Assembly (NCBI GenBank): GCA_949298955.1
Contig: CASFYQ010000009.1
Location: forward strand, 62,001 to 126,000
Reading direction: 5' to 3'
Length of the DNA: 64,000 bases
DNA from: an uncultured Bacteroidales bacterium
GTDB lineage: Bacteria > Bacteroidota > Bacteroidia > Bacteroidales > Barnesiellaceae
In this document: piece by piece, positions 30,696 to 38,482 of the stretch
Numbering within the stretch: position 1 is the stretch's first letter
Layout: each line of letters opens with the position of its first letter
The notes under the pieces: model-generated
Told to the model about the DNA's origin: nothing
What the model saw: the letters and a program-made list of their open reading frames with translations, nothing else
Database searches by the model: none
Program-made: the position numbers and the translations under genes

Positions 30696-31393
30696 TAAAC
30701 GCCGAGTGCAAGCTTTGCGAGGTGATACTAAACGAACCCTCGCTTATCCCGGTCATCAACCGGTTTGGCATTGTTTTGGGTGTAGGCGACAAAAGTATTC
30801 GCACCGTATGTGAAGAAAAAAAACTCGACAGCGAATTTTTTGTAACGATTCTAAACACGTTCATCAACGAGGACTATTTCCCCGAGAACAGGCTCAAATC
30901 GTTCTGCGCTGCCCAAATCGTCGACTACCTCACCCAAACCAACGCCTACTACCAGCAGTTCCAGATACCCAATATCGAACGGCATTTCAACTCGCTCATC
31001 AACCAAAGCGACAGCGACAACAACAACCTCGAACTGATGAAACAATTTTTCGAGGAGTTGAAGAAGGAACTGTTGTCACGCATCGAACATGACCGCACGA
31101 CCTGGTTTCCCGCCATCAGAGTCGCCGCCGAGTCGCTGCACGGCGAATACTACGGTGAGCCCCTGCGCAACGACCCGATTGAAACCGATTCGCTCGAAGA
31201 GAAACTCGACGATCTCAAAAGCCTGTTCATCATTCACCTGCGGGGCGAATACGACCTCAACCTGTGCCACGGTGTCATCTTCGCCCTGTACAGTCTCGAA
31301 AAAGATATCAAACAACACAACCGCATACGCAATCGCATTTTGCGCCCCATTGCCGACGCCATGCTGAAAGCCTGCCGCGACAAAAAACAATAG
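30686..31393 (+). CDS. RIC/YtfE-ScdA-like hemerythrin-fold di-iron protein
   Basis: The protein contains a four-helix region with metal-ligand-type His and Glu residues: PNIERHFNSLI, LLSRIEHDRTTWFPAI, FIIHLRGEYDLNLCHGVI and IKQHNRIRNRI. This resembles the hemerythrin-like domain of RIC proteins, which repair iron-sulfur clusters after nitrosative or oxidative damage. The N-terminal part (LCEVILNEPSLIPVINRFGI) resembles the ScdA_N region but lacks its usual Cys motif. A LuxR-type regulator follows after 2 nt, suggesting stress-responsive co-expression. The specific role is inferred. Confidence 0.75.
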   Translation: MALINAECKLCEVILNEPSLIPVINRFGIVLGVGDKSIRTVCEEKKLDSEFFVTILNTFINEDYFPENRLKSFCAAQIVDYLTQTNAYYQQFQIPNIERHFNSLINQSDSDNNNLELMKQFFEELKKELLSRIEHDRTTWFPAIRVAAESLHGEYYGEPLRNDPIETDSLEEKLDDLKSLFIIHLRGEYDLNLCHGVIFALYSLEKDIKQHNRIRNRILRPIADAMLKACRDKKQ

Positions 31394-31395
31394 TC

Positions 31396-31950
31396 ATGCG
31401 CATCGCTGTCATCTCCAACCATACCCTGCTGAATATCGGGTTGAAGCACCTGCTTCAATCCTATTTCGACATCTCTCCTGCACTCTACAACCGGATAGAG
31501 GCTCTTTTCAATGACAACCCCGAACAATTCGACGCCTATATCCTCACAGCCGATACCTTATTGGCATACAGCGATTTTTTCCTCCCTCGCAAAAGCAAAA
31601 TCATGCTGCTCGTTACTCAGCACGAAACACCGGCCGAGACCTTTGGGCCCTCGCTGCCCGTCTATGAAGACGAAGAGGCGCTACTCGAAAGGATAGAGCA
31701 CTTTGTCGAACAACTCGACCGCCAGGCCGAACACCTGCCCCACGACCTATCGCCACGCGAAACCGAAGTATTGAAACTGGTAGCCCAAGGATTTATGAAT
31801 AAAGAGATTGCCGACCAGCTGAACATCAGCATCAATACCGTATTGAGCCACCGCAAGAACCTCACCGCAAAACTGGGAATCAAAACCGTATCGGGCCTCA
31901 GCTTTTATGCCATGATGAACGGTTACCTGTCGGACATCGACAACAAATAA
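31396..31950 (+). CDS. LuxR/FixJ-type response regulator
   Basis: The start at 31396 is chosen because the upstream extension overlaps the RIC-like gene in another frame. The 184-residue protein has a degenerate receiver-like N-terminus (MRIAVISNHTLLNIGLKHLL); the usual phospho-Asp is not obvious. A clear LuxR-type helix-turn-helix follows (LSPRETEVLKLVAQGFMNKE to SINTVLSHRKNLTAKLGIKT). It probably regulates transcription in response to a non-phosphoryl signal or through an orphan receiver. No kinase gene is nearby. Confidence 0.82.
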   Translation: MRIAVISNHTLLNIGLKHLLQSYFDISPALYNRIEALFNDNPEQFDAYILTADTLLAYSDFFLPRKSKIMLLVTQHETPAETFGPSLPVYEDEEALLERIEHFVEQLDRQAEHLPHDLSPRETEVLKLVAQGFMNKEIADQLNISINTVLSHRKNLTAKLGIKTVSGLSFYAMMNGYLSDIDNK

Positions 31951-31976
31951 TCTCCCTGCCAATTTCCCTATAAAAC

Positions 31977-32007
31977 TATATTTTTATCGTTTTTCGATAA
32001 AAATATA
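31977..32007. repeat. 13-bp perfect hairpin before the DUF2975 gene
   Basis: TATATTTTTATCG (31977-31989) and CGATAAAAATATA (31995-32007) are exact inverted repeats with a TTTTT loop. It lies 27 nt past the LuxR-type gene and 65 nt before DUF2975. It may be a terminator for the upstream genes or an operator for the XRE protein encoded downstream. Confidence 0.5.
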
Positions 32008-32071
32008 CTGTTTCTCTTGTTTTTCTCAAAAATATTCCTTTCCTTTGTCTTAACAATATAACTCGATTTAT

Positions 32072-32701
32072 ATGTTTTACGACAAACAAACCAAAAGAAA
32101 AATACAATTACTCAACCTGTTAATTGCATTTCTCATACTCATTCCCATCATACTCGACTTTTCCAAAGGCTTCATGATCGGATTCAATTCCTCGGTTATC
32201 GGGTTTCAACACGGCCTGGAAAAATCGTCGTTACAACTATTCACTCTTAAACCCGAGGCACTGCAACTGAGCCAGTATGGTTCCCTACCGGGATTCCCGC
32301 TATCGATTGGCAGCATACTCTATGTGCCCGAAGCACAAATCCCCACAGGGCTGAAAATCAGCTCATCAGCATTTACAATCTTTTCACTGGCAGCACTCAT
32401 CGCCATGATTGTCATGCTGGTCAAGCTCATCAAATCGGTCGCCGCCGAGGGGCTTATGAATAGCAAAAACATTAAACGGCTGCGACTCCTCTCCTATTTT
32501 ATGATTGCCTTTTACTTTATCAGCTATGTCGACCAGTTCATAACCGTCAGCTATTACCGCTCACACCTCGACGTGGGCGACAATACTATCTGCTACCCCG
32601 AGTTGAGTGCATCGGTCACCATCGCCATCATACTCCTGTTGTTGGCCGAAATCTTGAACATTGCCCACAAACAACGCGAAGAGTTGGACCTCACCATATA
32701 A
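32072..32701 (+). CDS. DUF2975 family membrane protein
   Basis: The 209-residue protein has four hydrophobic segments: LLNLLIAFLILIPIILDF near the N-terminus, ISSSAFTIFSLAALIAMIVM, LLSYFMIAFYFISYVDQF and a C-terminal SASVTIAIILLLLAEILNIA. This arrangement and its linkage to a small XRE regulator are typical of DUF2975 membrane proteins of unknown function. The XRE gene follows after 10 nt. Confidence 0.82.
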   Translation: MFYDKQTKRKIQLLNLLIAFLILIPIILDFSKGFMIGFNSSVIGFQHGLEKSSLQLFTLKPEALQLSQYGSLPGFPLSIGSILYVPEAQIPTGLKISSSAFTIFSLAALIAMIVMLVKLIKSVAAEGLMNSKNIKRLRLLSYFMIAFYFISYVDQFITVSYYRSHLDVGDNTICYPELSASVTIAIILLLLAEILNIAHKQREELDLTI

Positions 32702-32711
32702 GTCATTGCCT

Positions 32712-32936
32712 ATGCCGATTATAGTCAACCTCGATGTAATGATGGCGAAACGAAAAATTTCGCTCAACGAACTTTCGGGCAAGATCGATATCACACCCGC
32801 CAACCTCTCCATCTTAAAGACGGGGAAAGCCAAAGCTATACGCTTCTCGACTCTCGAAGCCATCTGTAAAGAGCTGAACTGCCAGCCGGGCGACATTCTC
32901 GAATATCAGGAAGAGAACGAAGAGACAACAAAATAA
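32712..32936 (+). CDS. Small XRE/Cro-type helix-turn-helix regulator
   Basis: A 74-residue protein consisting almost only of a Cro/C1-type helix-turn-helix (LNELSGKIDITPANLSILKT to CKELNCQPGDILEY). Such proteins are regularly paired with DUF2975 membrane proteins and presumably regulate their own operon. The start at 32712 gives the normal domain length. The following M16 peptidase gene begins 36 nt later and may be a separate unit. Confidence 0.85.
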   Translation: MPIIVNLDVMMAKRKISLNELSGKIDITPANLSILKTGKAKAIRFSTLEAICKELNCQPGDILEYQEENEETTK

Positions 32937-32972
32937 CACAATAACCAATATTATCATTAAATCAAACAAACA

Positions 32973-35813
32973 ATGAATCTACGAATGGTAAAATCGGGAT
33001 TGGTACTTGCTTTCCTGGCCGCAGCCCAATGGGTATCGGCACAGCAAGCACCTCAGATGGAAGCATTGCCCATCGATCCCAACGTACGCTACGGTGTGCT
33101 TGACAATGGTCTCACCTACTATGTGCGTCACAACGAAACGCCCAAAAACCGCGCCGAATTTCACATTGCCCAAAAGGTAGGCTCGGTTCTCGAAAACGAA
33201 GACCAACGGGGGCTCGCCCATTTCCTCGAACACATGGCCTTTAACGGCACCGAGCATTTCCCCGGAAAGAGCATGCTCAACTATCTCGAGAACAACGGTA
33301 TTAAATTCGGTGTAGACCTCAACGCCTATACCGGTTTCGACGAAACGGTATACCGCATCTCCAACGTGCCCACGCAAAACAAAAATCTGGTCGACTCTTG
33401 TCTGCTCGTGCTCTACGACTGGGCTTGCGCCATCTCGCTCAACGACAAAGACATAGACGAGGAGCGTGGAGTTATTCACGAAGAGTGGCGCACCCGGGCC
33501 GATGCCAACTGGCGCACCTGGGAGGCTACGGTACCTGTCATGTTCGAAGGCAGCCAGTATGCCAACCGCATGCCCATCGGTACGATGGACGTAGTGATGA
33601 ATTTCCCCTACCAGGTATTGCGCGACTACTACCACAAATGGTATCGCCCCGACCAACAGGGTATCATCGTAGTGGGAGATTTTGACGTTGACCAAATGGA
33701 GGCCCAGGTAAAAGAGCTCTTCGGCAAAATCAAAATGCCCGAAAACGCCGCCGAGCGCATCTACTACACCGTGCCCGACAACAAAGAGCCCATTTTTGCC
33801 TTCCACAAAGACAAAGAGGCCGCCTACACCCGCGTAGACATCTATATGAAACACGACCCCATGCCTCGTGAAATGCGCGGTACCATCAACGGTGCCATCA
33901 CCGACTACATGAACGGCGTGGTAGGTATCATGTTCAACAACCGTATCACCGAGATTACCCAAAAGCCCGATGCGCCTTTCCTGGCCGGTGCCATCTTCGA
34001 CGGCGATTTCTTCGTGTCAAAAACCAAAGAAGCCTTCACCCTCATCGCCATCGGTAAGGACAACGGTGCCATCGACGCAATCAAAGGCATCATGCGCGAA
34101 GCCGAACGTATCGACCGTCACGGCTTCACCGCCTCGGAATATGACCGGGCCCGCGCTACCCTCATCTCGCGCTACGAAAACCTCTTCAAAGAACGCAACA
34201 ACCACAAAAGCATCGACTATGCCGAGGAGTATATCCGTCATTTCATCGACGGCGGCTACATTCCCGGTATCGAGATGGAATACAGCCTCATCAAACAGAT
34301 GGCACCGGCTATCACCGTCGACATGGTGAACCAATACATAAAATCGCTCATCAGCGAAGACAACATGGTCATCTCGCTCACCGGCCCCGACAAAGAGGGT
34401 GTGACCTACCCCGATAAAGCACAAGTGCTGGCTGCCCTCAAAGAGGTAGAAGCCGAAGAGGTAGCCCCCTATGTAGACCGGGTATCGAACGAGCCCCTCA
34501 TCTCGAACGAACCTGTTGCCGGCAAAGTGACCAAGAGCGTTGCCGGTAAGAAATTCGGCACGACCGAGTGGACTCTCTCCAACGGTGCCAAAGTGGTGCT
34601 CAAACCCACCGATTTCAAGAGCGACGAAATCACCATGCTGGCTGTCAGCAAAGGCGGATATTCGCTCTACGACACCAACGACCCGGCCCTGGCCATCAAC
34701 ATCAAATCGGTCAACGAAATCGTTGAACTGGGCGGTCTCGGACAATTCGGCAAAACCGACCTCATGAAAGTATTGGCCGGCAAACAGGTATCGTCGAGCT
34801 TCTCGCTCTCCGAAGCACAAGAATCGGTCTACGCCTCGTGTGCCACCAAAGACCTCGAGACGATGATGCAACTCGTATACCTCACCTTCACCGACTTGCA
34901 TCGCGACGACGAGGCATTTGCTGCCTGGAAAGAGCAATCGAAAGCGGCTCTCATCAACTATGCCAACACGCCGCAATACATCTTCAGCGACTCCCTCTCG
35001 GCCACCCTCTACGACCACAACCCCATGCGCCGTCAGCTGAAAGCCGAAGATATAGACCAAATCAGCTACGACCGCATTCTCCAAATCGCCAAGGAGCGCC
35101 TGGCCAATGCCGCCGACTTTACCTTCATCTTCGTGGGTAATTTCGAAGCCGATACCCTCAAACCCTATGTAGAAAAATACATCGCTTCGCTCCCGGCCAA
35201 CAAAAACCGCGAGAAAGCAGGCAAACTCATCGAGACTCAAAAAGGCCTCGTCAAGAACTGCTACAACCAACCCATGCAAACGGCCAAATCGACCGTCTAT
35301 GCCATCTATTCGGGCAATGAGAAATACAACCTGCGCAACGACCTCATGCTCAGCATTCTCAAACAGGTGATGGACATCGTCTATACCGAGACCATTCGCG
35401 AAGAGGAAGGCGGAACCTACGGCGTAGGCACCATGGCCAATCTCTCACCGCTCGACAACTCGTGGTTGTTCCTCTTTGGCTTCGACACCAACCCGCAAGA
35501 TGAGAAACGCCTCACCGACCGTGCTCACGCCGAGTTGATGAAAGTAGTGAACGAAGGCCCCCGCGAGAAAGATTTCGCCAAAGTGAAAGAGTATATGCTC
35601 AAAAAACACGCTCAAAATCAACGTGAAAACTCATATTGGAGAGGAATCATCAATGACTACGAATTGGGCTATGGCGACAACGACACCAATTACGAAGAAG
35701 TGCTCAACAACATCACCATCGACGACCTGAAAGATTTTGCCAAAAAACTGTTCAACGGTAAAAACCTCATCGAGGTAGTCATGACCGGCGTCGTGGAAGA
35801 AGGAGCTAAATAA
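32973..35813 (+). CDS. M16 family zinc metalloprotease (pitrilysin/insulinase type)
   Basis: The 946-residue protein carries a signal peptide (SGLVLAFLAAAQWVSA), so it is exported. The inverted zinc motif HFLEH appears at about residues 86-90, with the downstream Glu in DIDEERGVIHEEWR. Four M16 repeats are expected: an N-terminal catalytic pair and a C-terminal pair starting near WTLSNGAKVVLKP. It is a two-in-one M16 protease, common in Bacteroidetes and thought to degrade periplasmic peptides. Two terminators follow. Confidence 0.94.
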   Translation: MNLRMVKSGLVLAFLAAAQWVSAQQAPQMEALPIDPNVRYGVLDNGLTYYVRHNETPKNRAEFHIAQKVGSVLENEDQRGLAHFLEHMAFNGTEHFPGKSMLNYLENNGIKFGVDLNAYTGFDETVYRISNVPTQNKNLVDSCLLVLYDWACAISLNDKDIDEERGVIHEEWRTRADANWRTWEATVPVMFEGSQYANRMPIGTMDVVMNFPYQVLRDYYHKWYRPDQQGIIVVGDFDVDQMEAQVKELFGKIKMPENAAERIYYTVPDNKEPIFAFHKDKEAAYTRVDIYMKHDPMPREMRGTINGAITDYMNGVVGIMFNNRITEITQKPDAPFLAGAIFDGDFFVSKTKEAFTLIAIGKDNGAIDAIKGIMREAERIDRHGFTASEYDRARATLISRYENLFKERNNHKSIDYAEEYIRHFIDGGYIPGIEMEYSLIKQMAPAITVDMVNQYIKSLISEDNMVISLTGPDKEGVTYPDKAQVLAALKEVEAEEVAPYVDRVSNEPLISNEPVAGKVTKSVAGKKFGTTEWTLSNGAKVVLKPTDFKSDEITMLAVSKGGYSLYDTNDPALAINIKSVNEIVELGGLGQFGKTDLMKVLAGKQVSSSFSLSEAQESVYASCATKDLETMMQLVYLTFTDLHRDDEAFAAWKEQSKAALINYANTPQYIFSDSLSATLYDHNPMRRQLKAEDIDQISYDRILQIAKERLANAADFTFIFVGNFEADTLKPYVEKYIASLPANKNREKAGKLIETQKGLVKNCYNQPMQTAKSTVYAIYSGNEKYNLRNDLMLSILKQVMDIVYTETIREEEGGTYGVGTMANLSPLDNSWLFLFGFDTNPQDEKRLTDRAHAELMKVVNEGPREKDFAKVKEYMLKKHAQNQRENSYWRGIINDYELGYGDNDTNYEEVLNNITIDDLKDFAKKLFNGKNLIEVVMTGVVEEGAK

Positions 35814-35860
35814 CGGACTCTACCACCCGGCAAGGGACAGCCTTGCCGACAACACCCATA

Positions 35861-35894
35861 GCGGGAGGATCGACGGTATCCTCCCGCTTCTGTT
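35861..35894 (+). terminator. Rho-independent terminator after the M16 protease
   Basis: GCGGGAGGAT (35861-35870) pairs with ATCCTCCCGC (35878-35887), followed by TTCTGTTTT. A smaller hairpin (CGGCAAGG and CCTTGCCG) precedes it near 35830-35849. Confidence 0.8.
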
Positions 35895-35953
35895 TTAAAC
35901 CGGGCACTCCCTTGGTACTGCACCCTGTATCGCCCCGCACCCCAATATGCACT

Positions 35954-35993
35954 GAAGCCGACCCAAAAGCTTTTTTTGAGGTCGGCTTCTTTC
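35954..35993 (+). terminator. Second terminator-like hairpin before CRISPR array 1
   Basis: GAAGCCGACC (35954-35963) pairs with GGTCGGCTTC (35980-35989), then TTTCC. It may isolate array 1 from M16 transcription, or end leftward array transcripts; the loop contains seven T. No gene is seen between 35994 and the array trailer. Confidence 0.6.
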
Positions 35994-36114
35994 CGTTTAA
36001 ACAAGATAGATGAAAAGCACACCTATCCGACCGATGCCCAATCAGAGGTGTGATACAAAAATCCCCCACTCCCCCCTTATCCCTAAACATATTCCTTCTG
36101 CATCTCCTCCCCAA

Positions 36115-36215
36115 TACCCGGGAAAGGAATGTTCGACTGCCCTTGTTTGGCCTCGCACACGAAGCGGTAGACATGAGTACCTTGAATTGTGTTGTTGAGT
36201 GAATGTGTCGGGTTT
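36115..36215. repeat. Trailer block of array 1, duplicated at array 2
   Basis: These 101 nt (trailer, degenerate terminal repeat, oldest spacer) recur at 50747-50847 with four substitutions. The 34-nt spacer at 36182-36215 is identical in both copies. Confidence 0.9.
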
Positions 36216-37705
36216 GTCTCAATACCGCCGAAGCGGTAGGCATAGGTACCATTAAACACAACACTCTCTCTTGGGAGGTTGGTGTCTCAATACCGCCGAA
36301 GCGGTAGACATAGGTACCAACATCGAGGGCGCAAAAGCGCAAGTAATTGAGTTGTCTCAATACCGCCGAAGCGGTAGACATAGGTACCATGACAACAGGT
36401 GGTCAACCGGTGTCAGCTTGACGTCTCAATACCGCCGAAGCGGTAGACATAGGTACCACCAAGCCGCTACCAGCAGCTCATCGCTGCGAACGAGTCTCAA
36501 TACCGCCGAAGCGGTAGACATAGGTACCTTTGTTTTGTGGGGAACCTTACCGCTCTATAAAAGTCTCAATACCGCCGAAGCGGTAGACATAGGTACCTTT
36601 TGATGACTTCTTGCAGTAAAGACGATAGCATGTCTCAATACCGCCGAAGCGGTAGACATAGGTACCTTCACCCAGTCAACCAATTATACTTTCGCTGTTG
36701 TCTCAATACCGCCGAAGCGGTAGACATAGGTACCTCCATAATAATTACGGGGGGCTTTATAGCATTGTCTCAATACCGCCGAAGCGGTAGACATAGGTAC
36801 CTTTACTGAGGCTGAAAAGGTTCACACCGAAATTGCGTCTCAATACCGCCGAAGCGGTAGACATAGGTACCACTTAAAAAACAAAAATTTATGAAAAAAA
36901 ATATGTCTCAATACCGCCGAAGCGGTAGACATAGGTACCACTCTAAGATTTAGTGCAGGATACAATCGTAAAAGTCTCAATACCGCCGAAGCGGTAGACA
37001 TAGGTACCAAGACTTGATTCTTGTCGTTTTTGACGACGAGAGTCTCAATACCGCCGAAGCGGTAGACATAGGTACCAGATATCCCAGGAGAGCTATGAGC
37101 GCAACTGCTCGTCTCAATACCGCCGAAGCGGTAGACATAGGTACCTTTATATTATGTTTAACAACTAAGTATCAAAAGTCTCAATACCGCCGAAGCGGTA
37201 GACATAGGTACCAATACTGGCAATTCCCAATTTAAGGAAGGGGCGTCTCAATACCGCCGAAGCGGTAGACATAGGTACCGCTGAACTTCAAGTTGTCTTG
37301 AAGGACGCTAAACTGTCTCAATACCGCCGAAGCGGTAGACATAGGTACCAAAATATCGTGTTCTGGTTCTTCCCACTAATTTGTCTCAATACCGCCGAAG
37401 CGGTAGACATAGGTACCATGAATGGCGATTACAATCTTACAGAGATTGACGTCTCAATACCGCCGAAGCGGTAGACATAGGTACCATTCTAATGGCGAAA
37501 ATATTCGCTATCGAGTTACAGTCTCAATACCGCCGAAGCGGTAGACATAGGTACCATTATGACAACTATCAATGCTAATGTTCGGAAGTCTCAATACCGC
37601 CGAAGCGGTAGACATAGGTACCATTATATCGATTTTGTTCCACGGGTCTTAATTGTCTCAATACCGCCGAAGCGGTAGACATAGGTACCGGTAGACATAG
37701 GTACC
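36147..37705 (-). CRISPR. CRISPR array 1: 22 intact 35-nt repeats plus a degenerate terminal repeat
   Basis: Intact repeats start at 36216, 36284, 36354, 36423, 36494, 36563, 36632, 36700, 36767, 36837, 36905, 36974, 37042, 37111, 37178, 37245, 37315, 37383, 37451, 37521, 37588 and 37655. Each is 35 nt and spacers are 32-36 nt. On the plus strand the repeat begins GTCTCAATACCGCC and ends CATAGGTACC. The degenerate repeat is 36147-36181, and a partial 16-nt repeat follows the last intact one at 37690-37705. Degeneration at the left end, the leader at the right, and a transcribed-strand 3' end ATTGAGAC all indicate leftward transcription. In crRNA the repeat folds as UACCGC-UUCG-GCGGUA. The repeat at 36216 has one substitution. 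Confidence 0.98.
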
Positions 37706-37833
37706 TATCTAATTTTCAGCCATTTTATTAAAATCAGGGAAGACAATCTATGATTCAATCGCCTCATTTCCAATGATTACTACCGGCCTCACTTGTTTTT
37801 CGCAAATATAGGTATAAAAATTTTAATAAACAA
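37706..37833 (-). promoter_or_regulatory. Leader and promoter of array 1
   Basis: On the minus strand TTG (complement of 37831-37833), 20 nt and TATATTTGC (complement of 37802-37810) form a Bacteroidetes promoter firing into the array. The sequence between promoter and first repeat matches the array 2 leader, except for a 39-nt segment (37719-37757) bounded by TTCA, absent from array 2. Confidence 0.85.
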
Positions 37834-38179
37834 GTTTTCTTGCCATTCGATAAACCAGCAAACATTTGCTTTTCAACCATTTAGAGTCTTGAAAAAATTC
37901 GCAAATATCCCGTGAGTTTTTCGGCAAACGTAGATTTGCGAAAAAAACAGGCGAAACAAGACCTGCTATCAAATTGACAATCAACTGTTTGCAAAACCAT
38001 CAAAAAGCCGATTTTCGCAAAACTCGGGACTTGAAATAGAGAGACACCGGTTTGCGTACTTTTTTTGAGGTCTCTTTTTAAGCAACAATCGCACAAACAG
38101 ATGATAATAAGCCGGTTGCCGAATAATAGAATTTTCGCAAATGTTTTTCGTCAAAATGTCAAAGAACATATAGCCAAAG
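37834..38179. other. Non-coding stretch between array 1 leader and cas2
   Basis: This AT-rich stretch contains several copies of short words such as TTCGCAAA and GATTTGCG, but no frame with recognisable similarity. No terminator with a clear T-run is seen after cas2, so the cas transcript might run into the array leader. Confidence 0.5.
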
Positions 38180-38482
38180 TCAAACCGTAATCACTACCCT
38201 CGGTTTGATATAGCGGGCAGGAGAATAAATAATTTTGCTATAACAGTCCAAACATAATGGATAGTATATTATACTGTCTTCTGAGGGGAGTATCAGTTTA
38301 TCAAGTTTCTCTCGTAGCTTACATAGCTGAATATCGGTAAGCATACATTCAAAGACACTATAATTAACTCTGACTCCAAATTTTTCGAGAACTCTCACCA
38401 AGCGAGATCGTCTCAAATCATCGGTTATGTCATAGGCTATAACCCAAAATTGTTTATTCTTGTTTACTCTTTTCATCACCAC
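38180..38482 (-). CDS. cas2: CRISPR-associated endonuclease Cas2
   Basis: Cas2 bridges two Cas1 dimers in the spacer-integration complex. The 100-residue product has the ferredoxin-like start with the conserved Asp (FWVIAYDITDDLRRSRLVRV). It continues with LEKFGVRVNYSVFECMLTDIQ and the DSIIYYPLC strand typical of Cas2. Its start overlaps the RT-Cas1 stop by 7 nt. It is the last gene of the cas operon, next to the array 1 leader. Confidence 0.95.
   Translation of the reverse strand: MVMKRVNKNKQFWVIAYDITDDLRRSRLVRVLEKFGVRVNYSVFECMLTDIQLCKLREKLDKLILPSEDSIIYYPLCLDCYSKIIYSPARYIKPRVVITV

Noticed and set aside
36271..37235. Plus-strand open frames through array 1 (repeating SQYRRSGRHRY and LNTAEAVDIGT)
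   Set aside because: They are translations of the CRISPR repeat in successive frames; the repeat happens to lack stops. They are not genes.
36147..37705. Rightward transcription of array 1
   Set aside because: The degenerate repeat is at the left end, the promoter-bearing leader at the right, and the ATTGAGAC handle is on the minus strand.
37881..38169. Two minus-strand frames of 62-71 codons between array 1 leader and cas2
   Set aside because: They overlap each other, have atypical composition and match no family.
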